A DNA stretch of 11,887 nucleotides from Bacteroidota bacterium (GTDB lineage: Bacteria > Bacteroidota > Bacteroidia > Flavobacteriales > Flavobacteriaceae). The translations under genes were made by a program, and so were the position numbers. Location of the stretch: positions 1 to 11,887 of the forward strand of contig JAJYTI010000051.1 in assembly GCA_021793135.1 (NCBI GenBank). Direction: 5' to 3'. Below the pieces are notes generated by a model. It saw only the letters and a list, made by a program, of their open reading frames with translations, was not told the origin of the DNA and searched no databases. Positions 1 through 7,275 of this stretch are shown in pieces (positions within the stretch are counted from its first letter, which is position 1; each line of letters begins with the position of its first letter).

Positions 1-156
1 AATTACCTTTTCACTATTATCCGTTGAACCATCGTTTACAATAATTATTTCTGAAGGAGGATAGGTTTGTTTTAGAACGCTTTCTAAGGTCGATAAAATT
101 TGCTTTTCTTTATTATAAACTGCAATCGCAACCGATATGTTTGGTTTTATTTTCAT
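1..156 (-). CDS. Family 2 glycosyltransferase, N-terminal 52 residues only (cut by window edge)
   Basis: Transfers a sugar from a nucleotide-sugar donor to a growing glycan, if it follows its family. Only the first 52 codons are in the window; the gene continues past base 1. The visible part is a typical GT-A opening: a first beta strand (ISVAIAVYN, residues 7-15), a helix of the form STLESVLKQTYPP (22-34), then a second strand ending in the nucleotide-binding NDGSTD motif (41-46). Both features are characteristic of GT2 enzymes making O-antigen, capsule or other surface glycans. The ATG (bases 156-154) overlaps the TGA of the upstream glycosyltransferase gene by 4 bases (ATGA), so the two are probably translationally coupled in one operon. 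The specific sugar and acceptor cannot be told from this fragment. The family call is firm; anything more specific is not supported. Confidence 0.88.
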   Translation of the reverse strand, partial: MKIKPNISVAIAVYNKEKQILSTLESVLKQTYPPSEIIIVNDGSTDNSEKVI

Positions 157-1028
157 TTCTTCTGCTCTAAATAATATAATAATCGATATAAATCGAAATA
201 TAATAATCTAGGATTATCCGATGTTAAATTGACTTCCATAGATGATTTCATTCGAAGAAGAAGAACCTCCATAGGTTTTTGTAATCTACTCTTTTTAAGC
301 TTGATATAAGCTTTTTGTAAACTAGAATAATTATTGGGAATACTTCTATCTTTTTCTAATGCAATTAGTGTGTCTATTGCTCTTAGTGATTTCGGAAGAA
401 ACACCTCATTAGTTTCTAAACCTAAATGATAAATAGGATTATTGATGTGTAATACCGATAACTTAGCGTTTTTTATCATGTAAGAAAAAAGAATATCCAT
501 ACCGTATCTATTTTTTAAATTCTTATTGACTTTTAAAAATACTTTTTTATCGATAAACAAACATTGTGATATAATACTTAGGTATGGTTTTTTATTTCGT
601 TGTTTTGTGTTTTTGCTTTCTCTTTTTACACCAAATTTCCATCGTAAACTATATTTTGAATCTGGACAAGTAGATGAATATTGTGTTCCACCAATAATTA
701 TATCGTATTCTTGATTTTGTTTTAGAAAAGTAGCGATAAAATCTTTTTTTACTGGCATCACATCGGCATCTAGAAATAGTAAGCGATTATATTTAGCTTT
801 CAATGCTAGATTTTGACGAGTTGCTGTTCTACCCAAATTCTGAGAGCTACGCTCATAGATAATTTGATCGGATCTATTAAAGTCACTTTTTTCAATTTTA
901 ATAGATGGAGAACAATCATCTAATATTCTTATTTCAAAGGGAATATTTAATTTTTTTGCTTCCTTATGTATACGTAGTACAAGCTCTGTGATATCGTAAT
1001 TATATACTGGGATTAATATTGAAAGCAT
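153..1028 (-). CDS. Family 2 glycosyltransferase (GT-A fold), 291 aa
   Basis: Probable glycosyltransferase acting on a cell-surface polysaccharide, presumably at the cytoplasmic face of the inner membrane. Residues 1-10 (MLSILIPVYN) are the classic first strand of GT2 enzymes. D37-D38 stands where the nucleotide-contacting aspartates lie, NLGR at 64-67 precedes the second conserved helix, and D87-A-D89 (in LLFLDADVMP) is the metal-binding DXD motif. G176-M-D178 sits where many family members carry an ED catalytic motif, so the general-base candidate is D178. The C-terminal third (about 205-291) is basic and helical with no clear transmembrane helix. This is the first gene of a leftward operon, and the next glycosyltransferase starts within its stop codon. 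A candidate promoter lies 19-26 bases upstream. Donor and acceptor are unknown. Confidence 0.88.
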   Translation of the reverse strand: MLSILIPVYNYDITELVLRIHKEAKKLNIPFEIRILDDCSPSIKIEKSDFNRSDQIIYERSSQNLGRTATRQNLALKAKYNRLLFLDADVMPVKKDFIATFLKQNQEYDIIIGGTQYSSTCPDSKYSLRWKFGVKRESKNTKQRNKKPYLSIISQCLFIDKKVFLKVNKNLKNRYGMDILFSYMIKNAKLSVLHINNPIYHLGLETNEVFLPKSLRAIDTLIALEKDRSIPNNYSSLQKAYIKLKKSRLQKPMEVLLLRMKSSMEVNLTSDNPRLLYFDLYRLLYYLEQKK

Positions 1029-1046
1029 ATCCTAATTCTTCAAAAA

Positions 1047-1080
1047 CAAATATAAACTTTTTGTGTTTACTACTATCCAA
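1047..1080 (-). promoter_or_regulatory. Candidate Bacteroidota-type promoter for the glycosyltransferase operon
   Basis: Read on the minus strand, TATATTTG (1054-1047) matches the Bacteroidota -7 consensus TAnnTTTG exactly. TTTTG ends 23 bases upstream (TTG at 1080-1078), which is at the long end of the spacing accepted for the -33 element. The predicted transcript would begin shortly before the ATG at 1028, leaving a leader of about 10-15 bases. The site lies inside the longest possible open frame of the divergent protease. That argues the protease starts further downstream, at about 1139-1145. In an AT-rich genome such matches also arise by chance. Confidence 0.42.
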
Positions 1081-1144
1081 AATCAAGGATATGATATCAA
1101 TTAATAATCTATTTATGTATTTTAGTAAAGATAAAAATATGTTT

Positions 1145-2776
1145 ATGCGTAATTTAGTATTATTAATAATCTTTTCATTCAACTTTTCCGTCTTAGCTCA
1201 AGAAGAATCTTGGTTTTATATCCGTGTTCATGAAGAGAGTGTGAATTTAAATTTTGAAGAGCAGAATGGACATTTAAATTATACTGGAGAGGACAAAAAG
1301 TTAGCATCTACATTAAATAAGTATCAAATTAAAGCTTTTAAAAAAACGTATAGAAATGCGGTTGGGCCATTTTTAAAACGCACGTATTTTGTTATTTCCG
1401 ATTCAAAACTTTTAATGGATGATTTATTAATAAAGCATAGTGACTTATTTGAAGGAGGAGAGCATATTTTAGAAAAAGATAAAAAGATCTTTGAACCCAA
1501 TGATTATGGTTTAACGAGTACAATTGGAGGAAATCAAGGATTTAATTTAAATCTAGATTATCTCGACTTTATCGATGCTCCTAAGGCATGGTATTATACT
1601 ACGGGAAATCCAAAGATTTTAATAGGTATTGCCGATGGTGAATTTGATGTAAATGATCCCGAGTTTAAAGGGAAGTCTAAACGATTACGTGCATCTACAA
1701 TTAGTAAAGGCCATGGCTACACAACTGCGTCTTTAGCTGCAGCACAAGGTGATAATGGTTATGGTGTTCCGGGAGTGTGTTATGATTGTGGAATATTGGC
1801 AACAAATTATTCCGATTTAAAGAATTATAAAAACCTCCTTGAGTTGTCCCAGCAAGGAGCAAAAGTGATAAATTGTAGCTTTGGAACAAGGACATATTAT
1901 GAAACTGCTCAAGAGGTTATAAATGAAATTTACAATAATGGAACTATAATTGTCGCGGCGGGCCATAATCCAAGTTGGTCAGAAACACAAGGAGAGGTTT
2001 TGTATTATCCCGCATCATATGATAATGTTATTTCAGTTTCTGGTGTTATGCATCGGTATCCAGAGCCATCGACTAATATTCAATATGAAGAAAGTGGTAG
2101 TCCATATGCGGAGAATATTAGATACTATGTAGGAAGAACAATGGGGTTTGAAGATCGCGATATAAAAAAAGCACCAAGGATTTATCCCATTAGTATTGCG
2201 AATTTAAATCCGGAAATAGATATTTTGGCCCCATCGGTTGGACTTTTTTTATATGCTGATTATCATACAAAAAAGGAGTTGAATATGGCTAAATATAATA
2301 CTACTTCAGGCTCTACGCCCTTAGTGAGCGGAACGGTTGGTTTAATGTTTTCTTTATATCCTTGTTTGCCACATACTGAGGTAGAAACTATACTTAAATT
2401 AAGTGCAACAAATATAGACCATATCGAAGCTAATAAACCTTATTTTGGGCATTATGGAGCTGGAGCATTAAATACTGGTGATGCTATAAAAATGGTATAT
2501 CAATTATATAACGAGGATGAAATAACAGAGGTGAAGAATCAATATTTTGATCGTTGGAATTTTAAACTTACCACACTTTCAAAAGAAGTGCAACTGCAAA
2601 ATATTACTTTTGAAAAAGAAGCAAATTTAAATCTTGTGGCAAAACAATCTATAGTTTTAAAACCTGGAACAATTTTAAAACCGAATAAGGATTCGAAGAT
2701 GCATTTACTAATAAATCCTAGTATTAGCTCAGATTGTGATATGCAATTACGCGACTCTTCAATAGTTGAAAAATAG
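1145..2776 (+). CDS. Secreted subtilisin-like (S8) serine protease with divergent active-site motifs, 543 aa
   Basis: Predicted exported serine endopeptidase of the subtilase family. The open frame extends upstream to an ATG at 1019. I chose 1145 (ATG at 1139 is also possible) because it begins a clean signal peptide: MRN, a hydrophobic core at 4-17, cleavage near VLA-Q at 18/19. Residues about 20-125 look like a propeptide. The catalytic triad is assigned as D164 (in IADGEFD), H190 (in GHGYTT) and S388 (in TTSGSTP). Each motif departs from the family norm: the usual HGTH reads HGYT, GTSMATPH reads TTSGSTPL, and the oxyanion AAGN reads AAGHN, so His274 sits at the Asn position with N275 next. 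The C-terminal tail (about 455-543) is beta-rich, with an SIVLKPGT segment like stalk domains often seen at the ends of Bacteroidota secreted proteins. I see no type IX secretion signal. Its stop is one base from the ftsE stop on the other strand. Substrate unknown. Confidence 0.85.
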   Translation: MRNLVLLIIFSFNFSVLAQEESWFYIRVHEESVNLNFEEQNGHLNYTGEDKKLASTLNKYQIKAFKKTYRNAVGPFLKRTYFVISDSKLLMDDLLIKHSDLFEGGEHILEKDKKIFEPNDYGLTSTIGGNQGFNLNLDYLDFIDAPKAWYYTTGNPKILIGIADGEFDVNDPEFKGKSKRLRASTISKGHGYTTASLAAAQGDNGYGVPGVCYDCGILATNYSDLKNYKNLLELSQQGAKVINCSFGTRTYYETAQEVINEIYNNGTIIVAAGHNPSWSETQGEVLYYPASYDNVISVSGVMHRYPEPSTNIQYEESGSPYAENIRYYVGRTMGFEDRDIKKAPRIYPISIANLNPEIDILAPSVGLFLYADYHTKKELNMAKYNTTSGSTPLVSGTVGLMFSLYPCLPHTEVETILKLSATNIDHIEANKPYFGHYGAGALNTGDAIKMVYQLYNEDEITEVKNQYFDRWNFKLTTLSKEVQLQNITFEKEANLNLVAKQSIVLKPGTILKPNKDSKMHLLINPSISSDCDMQLRDSSIVEK

Positions 2777-2777
2777 T

Positions 2778-3458
2778 TTATCCTCTTTGTTCCACTTCAA
2801 ACAGTTGGTTATCTTCTACTTTAAGTGTTTTGGATGGATATTGTAATAACAATGCATAATCGTGCGTAGCCATTAATATGGTGTTACCATTGCGATTAAT
2901 TTCTTGTAGAACTTCCATAACTTCTATACTTGTTTGTGGGTCGAGATTTCCAGTAGGCTCATCGGCTAAGATAAGTTCAGGCTCATTAAGTAATGCTCGT
3001 GCAATGGCTACTCTCTGTTGTTCTCCACCAGAAAGTTGGTGTGGGAATTTAAAAGCTTTAGTATGCATGCCAACTTTATTAAGCACTTCTTCTATACGTT
3101 GCTCCATCTCGGATTTATCTTTCCAACCAGTGGCTTTTAATACAAAGGCTAAATTAGCCTGTACATTTCTATCAGGTAATAATTGAAAATCTTGAAAAAC
3201 TACTCCAAGCTTTCTACGTAAGTAGGGGATATCCTTTTCTTTTAATTTCTCTAAATCAAAGCCAACGATACTACCTTCACCTTTTTTAAGAGGTAAATCA
3301 GCGTAAAGCGTTTTCATAAAACTACTTTTACCACTTCCAGTTTTCCCGATTAGATATACAAATTCTCCTTTATCGATATTAATATTTACTTCCGATAGAA
3401 TTAAGTTGTCTTGTTGATATACAGAGGCATCTTTTAAATATAATACACTTTGTGGCAT
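2778..3458 (-). CDS. ftsE: Cell division ABC transporter ATP-binding protein FtsE, 226 aa
   Basis: Cytoplasmic ATPase that, with the membrane protein FtsX, couples ATP hydrolysis to activation of septal peptidoglycan hydrolases during division. All ABC landmarks are present: Walker A GKTGSGKSS (38-46), Q-loop Q89, signature LSGGEQQ (142-148), Walker B LILADE (162-167) followed by the FtsE/LolD-like PTGNLD (168-173), and H-loop H199. The length of 226 residues is normal for FtsE. LolD or another small MacB-type ATPase is the alternative, since these share the motifs. FtsE is favoured by overall resemblance and by this family's habit in Bacteroidota of lying away from ftsX. No permease gene is present here. 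The gene follows the small coiled-coil gene by 28 bases on the same strand, so the two are probably co-transcribed. It ends one base from the convergent protease stop, with no terminator hairpin between them. Confidence 0.85.
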   Translation of the reverse strand: MPQSVLYLKDASVYQQDNLILSEVNINIDKGEFVYLIGKTGSGKSSFMKTLYADLPLKKGEGSIVGFDLEKLKEKDIPYLRRKLGVVFQDFQLLPDRNVQANLAFVLKATGWKDKSEMEQRIEEVLNKVGMHTKAFKFPHQLSGGEQQRVAIARALLNEPELILADEPTGNLDPQTSIEVMEVLQEINRNGNTILMATHDYALLLQYPSKTLKVEDNQLFEVEQRG

Positions 3459-3486
3459 AGGCTTGATTTTGTGTAAAAGTAATTAT

Positions 3487-3966
3487 TTAGTTGTTAAGTT
3501 CTTCGATTTTTTCTTTTAAGCTATCCAACTCTTTTTGTTGTTCAAGAAGATAAAGAGTTAGCTCTTCGATTTTCTCTAAAAGCATTAAATTTTGCTGTAC
3601 CAAATCTATACCGTTTTCTTGCATAGATTCAGCAGAAGGAATTCCAGGTAAATGGAGGTTTTCTGCAAGATATATTTCCGTTTCTTTCAAGGTTAATCTA
3701 CGATATTCAGGATTGGAATTCGATTTACCATGAAAATAATCTTCAAACACATAATCTGGTGCTACAGCTCCTTTTAAATCTATTACTACTTCTTGGGCGT
3801 GAATATCACCTTTTACAGTAAGCAATGCATCTGGATTATTTGTGCCAATACCAATCTTCCCATTTTTTTCTATAAGATTAGAAAAACTTGATTTCTGTGC
3901 ATATGCACTACAACTTATCAATCCAGATCCTATTAGAAGAAAGCTTAAAACATATAGAAAACGCAT
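3487..3966 (-). CDS. Secreted tail-fibre-like small protein with C-terminal coiled coil, 159 aa
   Basis: Function unknown; this type of protein is common in Flavobacteriia and often carries names such as tail fibre protein. The N-terminus is an export signal. It can be read as a lipoprotein signal (lipobox LISC, Cys19) or as a type I signal cleaved at AYA-Q (23/24), and the sequence alone does not decide. Then comes the recurrent GIGTNNPDALLTVKGDI segment (39-55), as in subunits of trimeric fibres, DYVFEDYF (71-78), and the conserved HLPGIPSAESMQENG (105-119). In fibre proteins that last block precedes an intramolecular chaperone or coiled coil. Residues 121-157 have a regular heptad pattern (LLEKIEELTLYLLEQQKEL and on), suggesting trimerisation. 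The stretch between 78 and 90 looks like an insertion against the usual shape. It is the first gene of a pair with ftsE, 28 bases downstream, which hints at a role at the cell surface or septum, but that link is inference. Confidence 0.75.
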   Translation of the reverse strand: MRFLYVLSFLLIGSGLISCSAYAQKSSFSNLIEKNGKIGIGTNNPDALLTVKGDIHAQEVVIDLKGAVAPDYVFEDYFHGKSNSNPEYRRLTLKETEIYLAENLHLPGIPSAESMQENGIDLVQQNLMLLEKIEELTLYLLEQQKELDSLKEKIEELNN

Positions 3967-4199
3967 AATAATAGGTTTTGTTTTGTCTAAAAGTACAATA
4001 TTTTTTTAAAGTAAGTATACAGATATCCTTTTGGGTGTGGTTATACCAAAGTTCTTTTTTACTCGTTTTAATATAAATGCTTAAAATCGATGGGAAGTGT
4101 TGTAGTTTTGTGCTATTATAACAAAAATCTAACATGTCTTATAGATACCTTGGCAATTAAAGCAATATATTTACCTTCATAAAAAAAATAATATACTTG
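3967..4199. other. Divergent intergenic control region between the coiled-coil/ftsE pair and the TPR gene
   Basis: These 233 bases are very AT-rich and hold no convincing gene. An open frame across 3908-4135 on the minus strand has no coding character and overlaps the signal-peptide end of the neighbouring gene. A candidate promoter for the rightward TPR gene is at 4081-4110. For the leftward pair I find only a one-mismatch -7 element (TACTTTTA on the minus strand, near 3988-3995), without a good -33 partner. No riboswitch-like structure is apparent. Confidence 0.55.
4081..4110 (+). promoter_or_regulatory. Candidate Bacteroidota-type promoter for the TPR/outer-membrane barrel operon
   Basis: TAGTTTTG (4103-4110) is a full match to TAnnTTTG. 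TTA (4081-4083), one base off the TTG of the -33 element, lies exactly 19 bases upstream, a typical spacing. It would give a leader of about 80-85 bases before the ATG at 4200. A second, weaker -7-like site, TATATTTA, lies at about 4166-4173 with no suitably spaced -33 element. Confidence 0.4.
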
Positions 4200-7100
4200 A
4201 TGCGAAAGAACCTTGTAACCTTGTATTTTGTTCTACTTTTTTCTTTTATGGCATCCGCCCAACATACCGAAGGGCTTAATAGCGATATTTCTCGTTATCA
4301 AGATGCAGTAGAACTCTTTGACAAAAATCAATACCAAGCAGCACAAATGCGATTCAAAAGCTTAATGGAAAGCACCGATGATGAGAGCATAGCTGCCGAT
4401 TGCGCTTACTATATAGCATATAGTGCGGTACGTTTACAACAGCCGAATGCCGATAGGCTAATGGAAGATTTTGTACAAACTTATCCGACGAGTTTAAAAC
4501 GTAATGGTGCCTATTTAAATGTAGCTAATTACTATTTTGATTCAGGAAATTATAACCAAGCACGTAATTGGTATGATAAAGTAGACGAACGTAACCTTTC
4601 AGGTGCAGAGCTTAATCGTTATAACTTCAATAACGGATATGCATATTTTAAAGCAAAACGCTATAATGAAGCAAAACGACACTTTACTCGCGTAGTAAAC
4701 ACGGAGGATTATGGATCTGAAGCTACTTATTACCTAGGGTTCATAGCTTACGAAGGAGAAGATTATACCGAAGCAAAAGAACTTTTCGAAGTAGTCGAAA
4801 CAGAAGAGCAGTATGCACAAGAAGTTTCGTACTATCAAGCAGATATGAGTTTTAAAACAGGAGACTTCGAGAAAGCTTTAGAATTTGGTTTAGAGCAATT
4901 CCCTACCGCAAATCGTCGTGATAAAAGTGAATTGGCAAAGATTATCGGGGAGAGCTATTTTAATCTTGAACAATACCAAGAAGCTATTCCTTATTTAAAA
5001 CAATATGAAGGAAAAAATGGCCGTTGGAATAATACCGATTATTATCAATTAGGATACGCTTATTATAAGCAAGGTAATTACCAAGAAGCAGTAAACGAAT
5101 TCAATAAGATCATTGATGGTAAAGATGCGATTGCCCAAAATGCATTTTATCACTTAGCAGAATCTTATTTAAAATTGGAGCAAAAACAACAAGCATTAAA
5201 TGCGTTTAAGAATGCTTCAGAAATGGATTATAATGCAGAAATAAAAGAAGATGCTTGGTTAAATTATGCTAAGTTAAGTTACGAGATCGGAAATAGCTAT
5301 CAAAGTGTACCATCGGTATTATTATCCTTTATAGAAGCGTATCCAAACAATAGTAATAATTCTATGCTTCAGGATTTATTAATAGATTCTTATGTAAGTT
5401 CTAAGAACTATGCAGAGGCAATGGAGTTGTTAGAAAACAATAAAAAGTTTGAAAATAAACTAGCATATCAAAAAGTAGCTTTTCTACGAGGAGTTGAAGT
5501 ATTTGAACAAAATCAATTCAATGAAGCGATAAAATTTTTTGATAAATCACTGAGCGAACCACGTGATGCCGAAATTACCGCACGTGCTACCTTCTGGAAA
5601 GCCGAAGCAGACTATCAATTAGAAAAATATTCTGATGCCTTAATTGGTTTTAAACAATATGTGCAATTACCTGGAGCAAAAAGCACCCCAGAGTATGCCA
5701 ATATAAAATATAATTTAGGTTATGCAGAATATCAATTAGATAACTATTCACAAGCTATAACGCACTTTACAGATTTTACAAAGCAATCTGGAGTGTCAAA
5801 AAATATGTTGACAGATGCTTTCTTACGTTTAGGAGACTCCTATTTTGTAACCAGTAAATACTGGCCTGCTATGGAGAATTATAACGAAGCAATAGATAGA
5901 GGTGTGCAAGCTATGGCCTATGCTGAATTCCAAAAAGCAATGAGTTATGGTTTTGTAGATCGCACCCCACAAAAAGTAGATGGATTAAAGGATTTTATTA
6001 ATAAATATCCAAATTCTAGTCTGCGTGCCGATGCAATGTATGAGTTAGGAAATACGTATGTAAATTTAGATGAAGAAACTAGGGCCTTGGCGATGTACGA
6101 CAAATTATTAAACGAAGCGCCACGTAGCCGTTTTGTTCCTATGACTTTATTGAAAAAAGCATTAATCCTAGATAATAGTAATCGAACCGATGAAGCACTT
6201 ACTGTATTTAAAAAAGTAGCTAGTGATTATCCATCCACACCAGAAGCAATGCAGGCTGTGCAATCTGCTAAAATGATTTATATAGATAAAGGACAAGTAG
6301 ATGCTTATGCTCAATGGACAAAAAGTTTAGATTTTGTTGAGGTAGAAGATGCAGAGCTTGATCATGCCACTTTCCAAGCAGCAGAGAAACCATACTTAGA
6401 AAGCGATGCAAAATTGGCTAACCAACGCTTGAACGATTACTTAAAGAAATTCCCGAATGGAATCCATACTTTAAAAGCAAACTTCTATCTAGGTCAGTTA
6501 TATTACGCAGAAGATAAAAAAGATGATGCCTTACCGCATTATGAAAGTGTGGCAAAAGTTGCTAATAATGAATTTATGGAGCCAGCATTAGCACGAATTT
6601 CAGAAATATATCTATCTCGTAAGGATTACAAGAACGCTATTAGTAATCTGGAGAAATTAGAACAACATGCGAGTTATGAAGAAAATAAGGTTTTTGCTAA
6701 AACCAATAGTATGAAAGCCTATTACGAATTAGAGGATTATTCTAAAGCAGTGGCTGCGGCTACAGAAGTTCTAGAGATGTCCGATATTAGTGATCGTGTA
6801 AAAAGTGATGCTATTATAATTGAAGCACGTTCTGCAATGAAAACAGGAAATGAACAAAAAGCCAAAGAAGCATATGCCCGAGTAGCAGAAATAGCTACAG
6901 GAAAACTCGCCGCAGAGGCTTTATATTATGATGCGTATTTCAAAAATAAAGAAGGTCTATATAAAGAGTCTAATGAATTAGTGCAAAGACTAGCTAAAGA
7001 TTATTCTGGATATAAAGAATTTGGAGCTAAAGGACTTATCATTATGGCACAAAACTTTTACGCTTTAGAAGATGCATACCAAGCAACTTACATTCTAACG

Positions 7101-7220
7101 AGTGTAGAAGATAACTTTAAGGATTATCCAGAGATTGTGACAGAAGCAAATAAACTGCTTAAGCAAATTAAAGATGAAGAAGCAAAAACTAACGCTTCAA
7201 TAAGCAATGAAGATGAATAA
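4200..7220 (+). CDS. Large exported TPR-repeat protein, 1006 aa
   Basis: Probable periplasmic scaffold or assembly protein; exact role unknown. The start is the ATG at 4200; the TTG just before it (4197) is in frame but less likely. Residues 1-20 are a signal peptide (MRKNL, hydrophobic core, MASA with cleavage before Q21), with no lipobox Cys. The rest is an almost unbroken superhelix of TPR-like units. By eye I count roughly 20-24, spaced about 33-37 residues, with the usual G-Y-A/Y-F and A-Y pattern, for example NNGYAYFKAKRYNEAKRHF and YQLGYAYYKQGNYQEAVNEF. The middle (about 355-390) and the stretch near 690-740 are less regular. The C-terminus is charged and ends in EDE. It is not SprE/PorW-like in one respect: that gliding/type IX TPR protein is a lipoprotein. 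The gene is followed by the outer-membrane barrel gene, overlapping it or separated by at most 55 bases. The pair is likely an operon and the products may bind each other. Confidence 0.85.
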   Translation: MRKNLVTLYFVLLFSFMASAQHTEGLNSDISRYQDAVELFDKNQYQAAQMRFKSLMESTDDESIAADCAYYIAYSAVRLQQPNADRLMEDFVQTYPTSLKRNGAYLNVANYYFDSGNYNQARNWYDKVDERNLSGAELNRYNFNNGYAYFKAKRYNEAKRHFTRVVNTEDYGSEATYYLGFIAYEGEDYTEAKELFEVVETEEQYAQEVSYYQADMSFKTGDFEKALEFGLEQFPTANRRDKSELAKIIGESYFNLEQYQEAIPYLKQYEGKNGRWNNTDYYQLGYAYYKQGNYQEAVNEFNKIIDGKDAIAQNAFYHLAESYLKLEQKQQALNAFKNASEMDYNAEIKEDAWLNYAKLSYEIGNSYQSVPSVLLSFIEAYPNNSNNSMLQDLLIDSYVSSKNYAEAMELLENNKKFENKLAYQKVAFLRGVEVFEQNQFNEAIKFFDKSLSEPRDAEITARATFWKAEADYQLEKYSDALIGFKQYVQLPGAKSTPEYANIKYNLGYAEYQLDNYSQAITHFTDFTKQSGVSKNMLTDAFLRLGDSYFVTSKYWPAMENYNEAIDRGVQAMAYAEFQKAMSYGFVDRTPQKVDGLKDFINKYPNSSLRADAMYELGNTYVNLDEETRALAMYDKLLNEAPRSRFVPMTLLKKALILDNSNRTDEALTVFKKVASDYPSTPEAMQAVQSAKMIYIDKGQVDAYAQWTKSLDFVEVEDAELDHATFQAAEKPYLESDAKLANQRLNDYLKKFPNGIHTLKANFYLGQLYYAEDKKDDALPHYESVAKVANNEFMEPALARISEIYLSRKDYKNAISNLEKLEQHASYEENKVFAKTNSMKAYYELEDYSKAVAAATEVLEMSDISDRVKSDAIIIEARSAMKTGNEQKAKEAYARVAEIATGKLAAEALYYDAYFKNKEGLYKESNELVQRLAKDYSGYKEFGAKGLIIMAQNFYALEDAYQATYILTSVEDNFKDYPEIVTEANKLLKQIKDEEAKTNASISNEDE

Positions 7221-7275
7221 GCTTATTTATGCTCATAAAACACAAAGTAAAATGCTAAGAACACCAAATATACAT

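Noticed and set aside
1145..2776. Type IX secretion of the S8 protease.
   Set aside because: The C-terminus ends in SSIVEK without the conserved pattern of a type IX sorting domain, although the preceding beta-rich tail is of a kind found near such domains.
2878..3186. A 102-codon open frame on the plus strand inside ftsE.
   Set aside because: It lies wholly antisense to a clear ABC ATPase, and its Ser/Cys-rich translation is what antisense of such a gene gives.
3487..3966. A prophage or phage tail module, suggested by the fibre-like protein.
   Set aside because: No other phage gene is present, and proteins of this type are widespread chromosomal genes in Flavobacteriia.
3908..4135. A 75-codon open frame on the minus strand in the ftsE/TPR intergenic region.
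   Set aside because: Its composition looks like translated AT-rich non-coding DNA, and it overlaps the start of the coiled-coil protein gene in another frame and the candidate TPR promoter.
4200..7220. Identification of the TPR protein as SprE/PorW of gliding and type IX secretion.
   Set aside because: SprE/PorW is a lipoprotein, while this protein has an ordinary signal peptide without a lipobox Cys, and no other type IX genes are near.
7216..7227. A perfect 12-base palindrome AATAAGCTTATT at the end of the TPR gene.
   Set aside because: It has no loop or T run, is mostly A and T, and overlaps the stop codon, so it is not a terminator; chance is enough to explain it.
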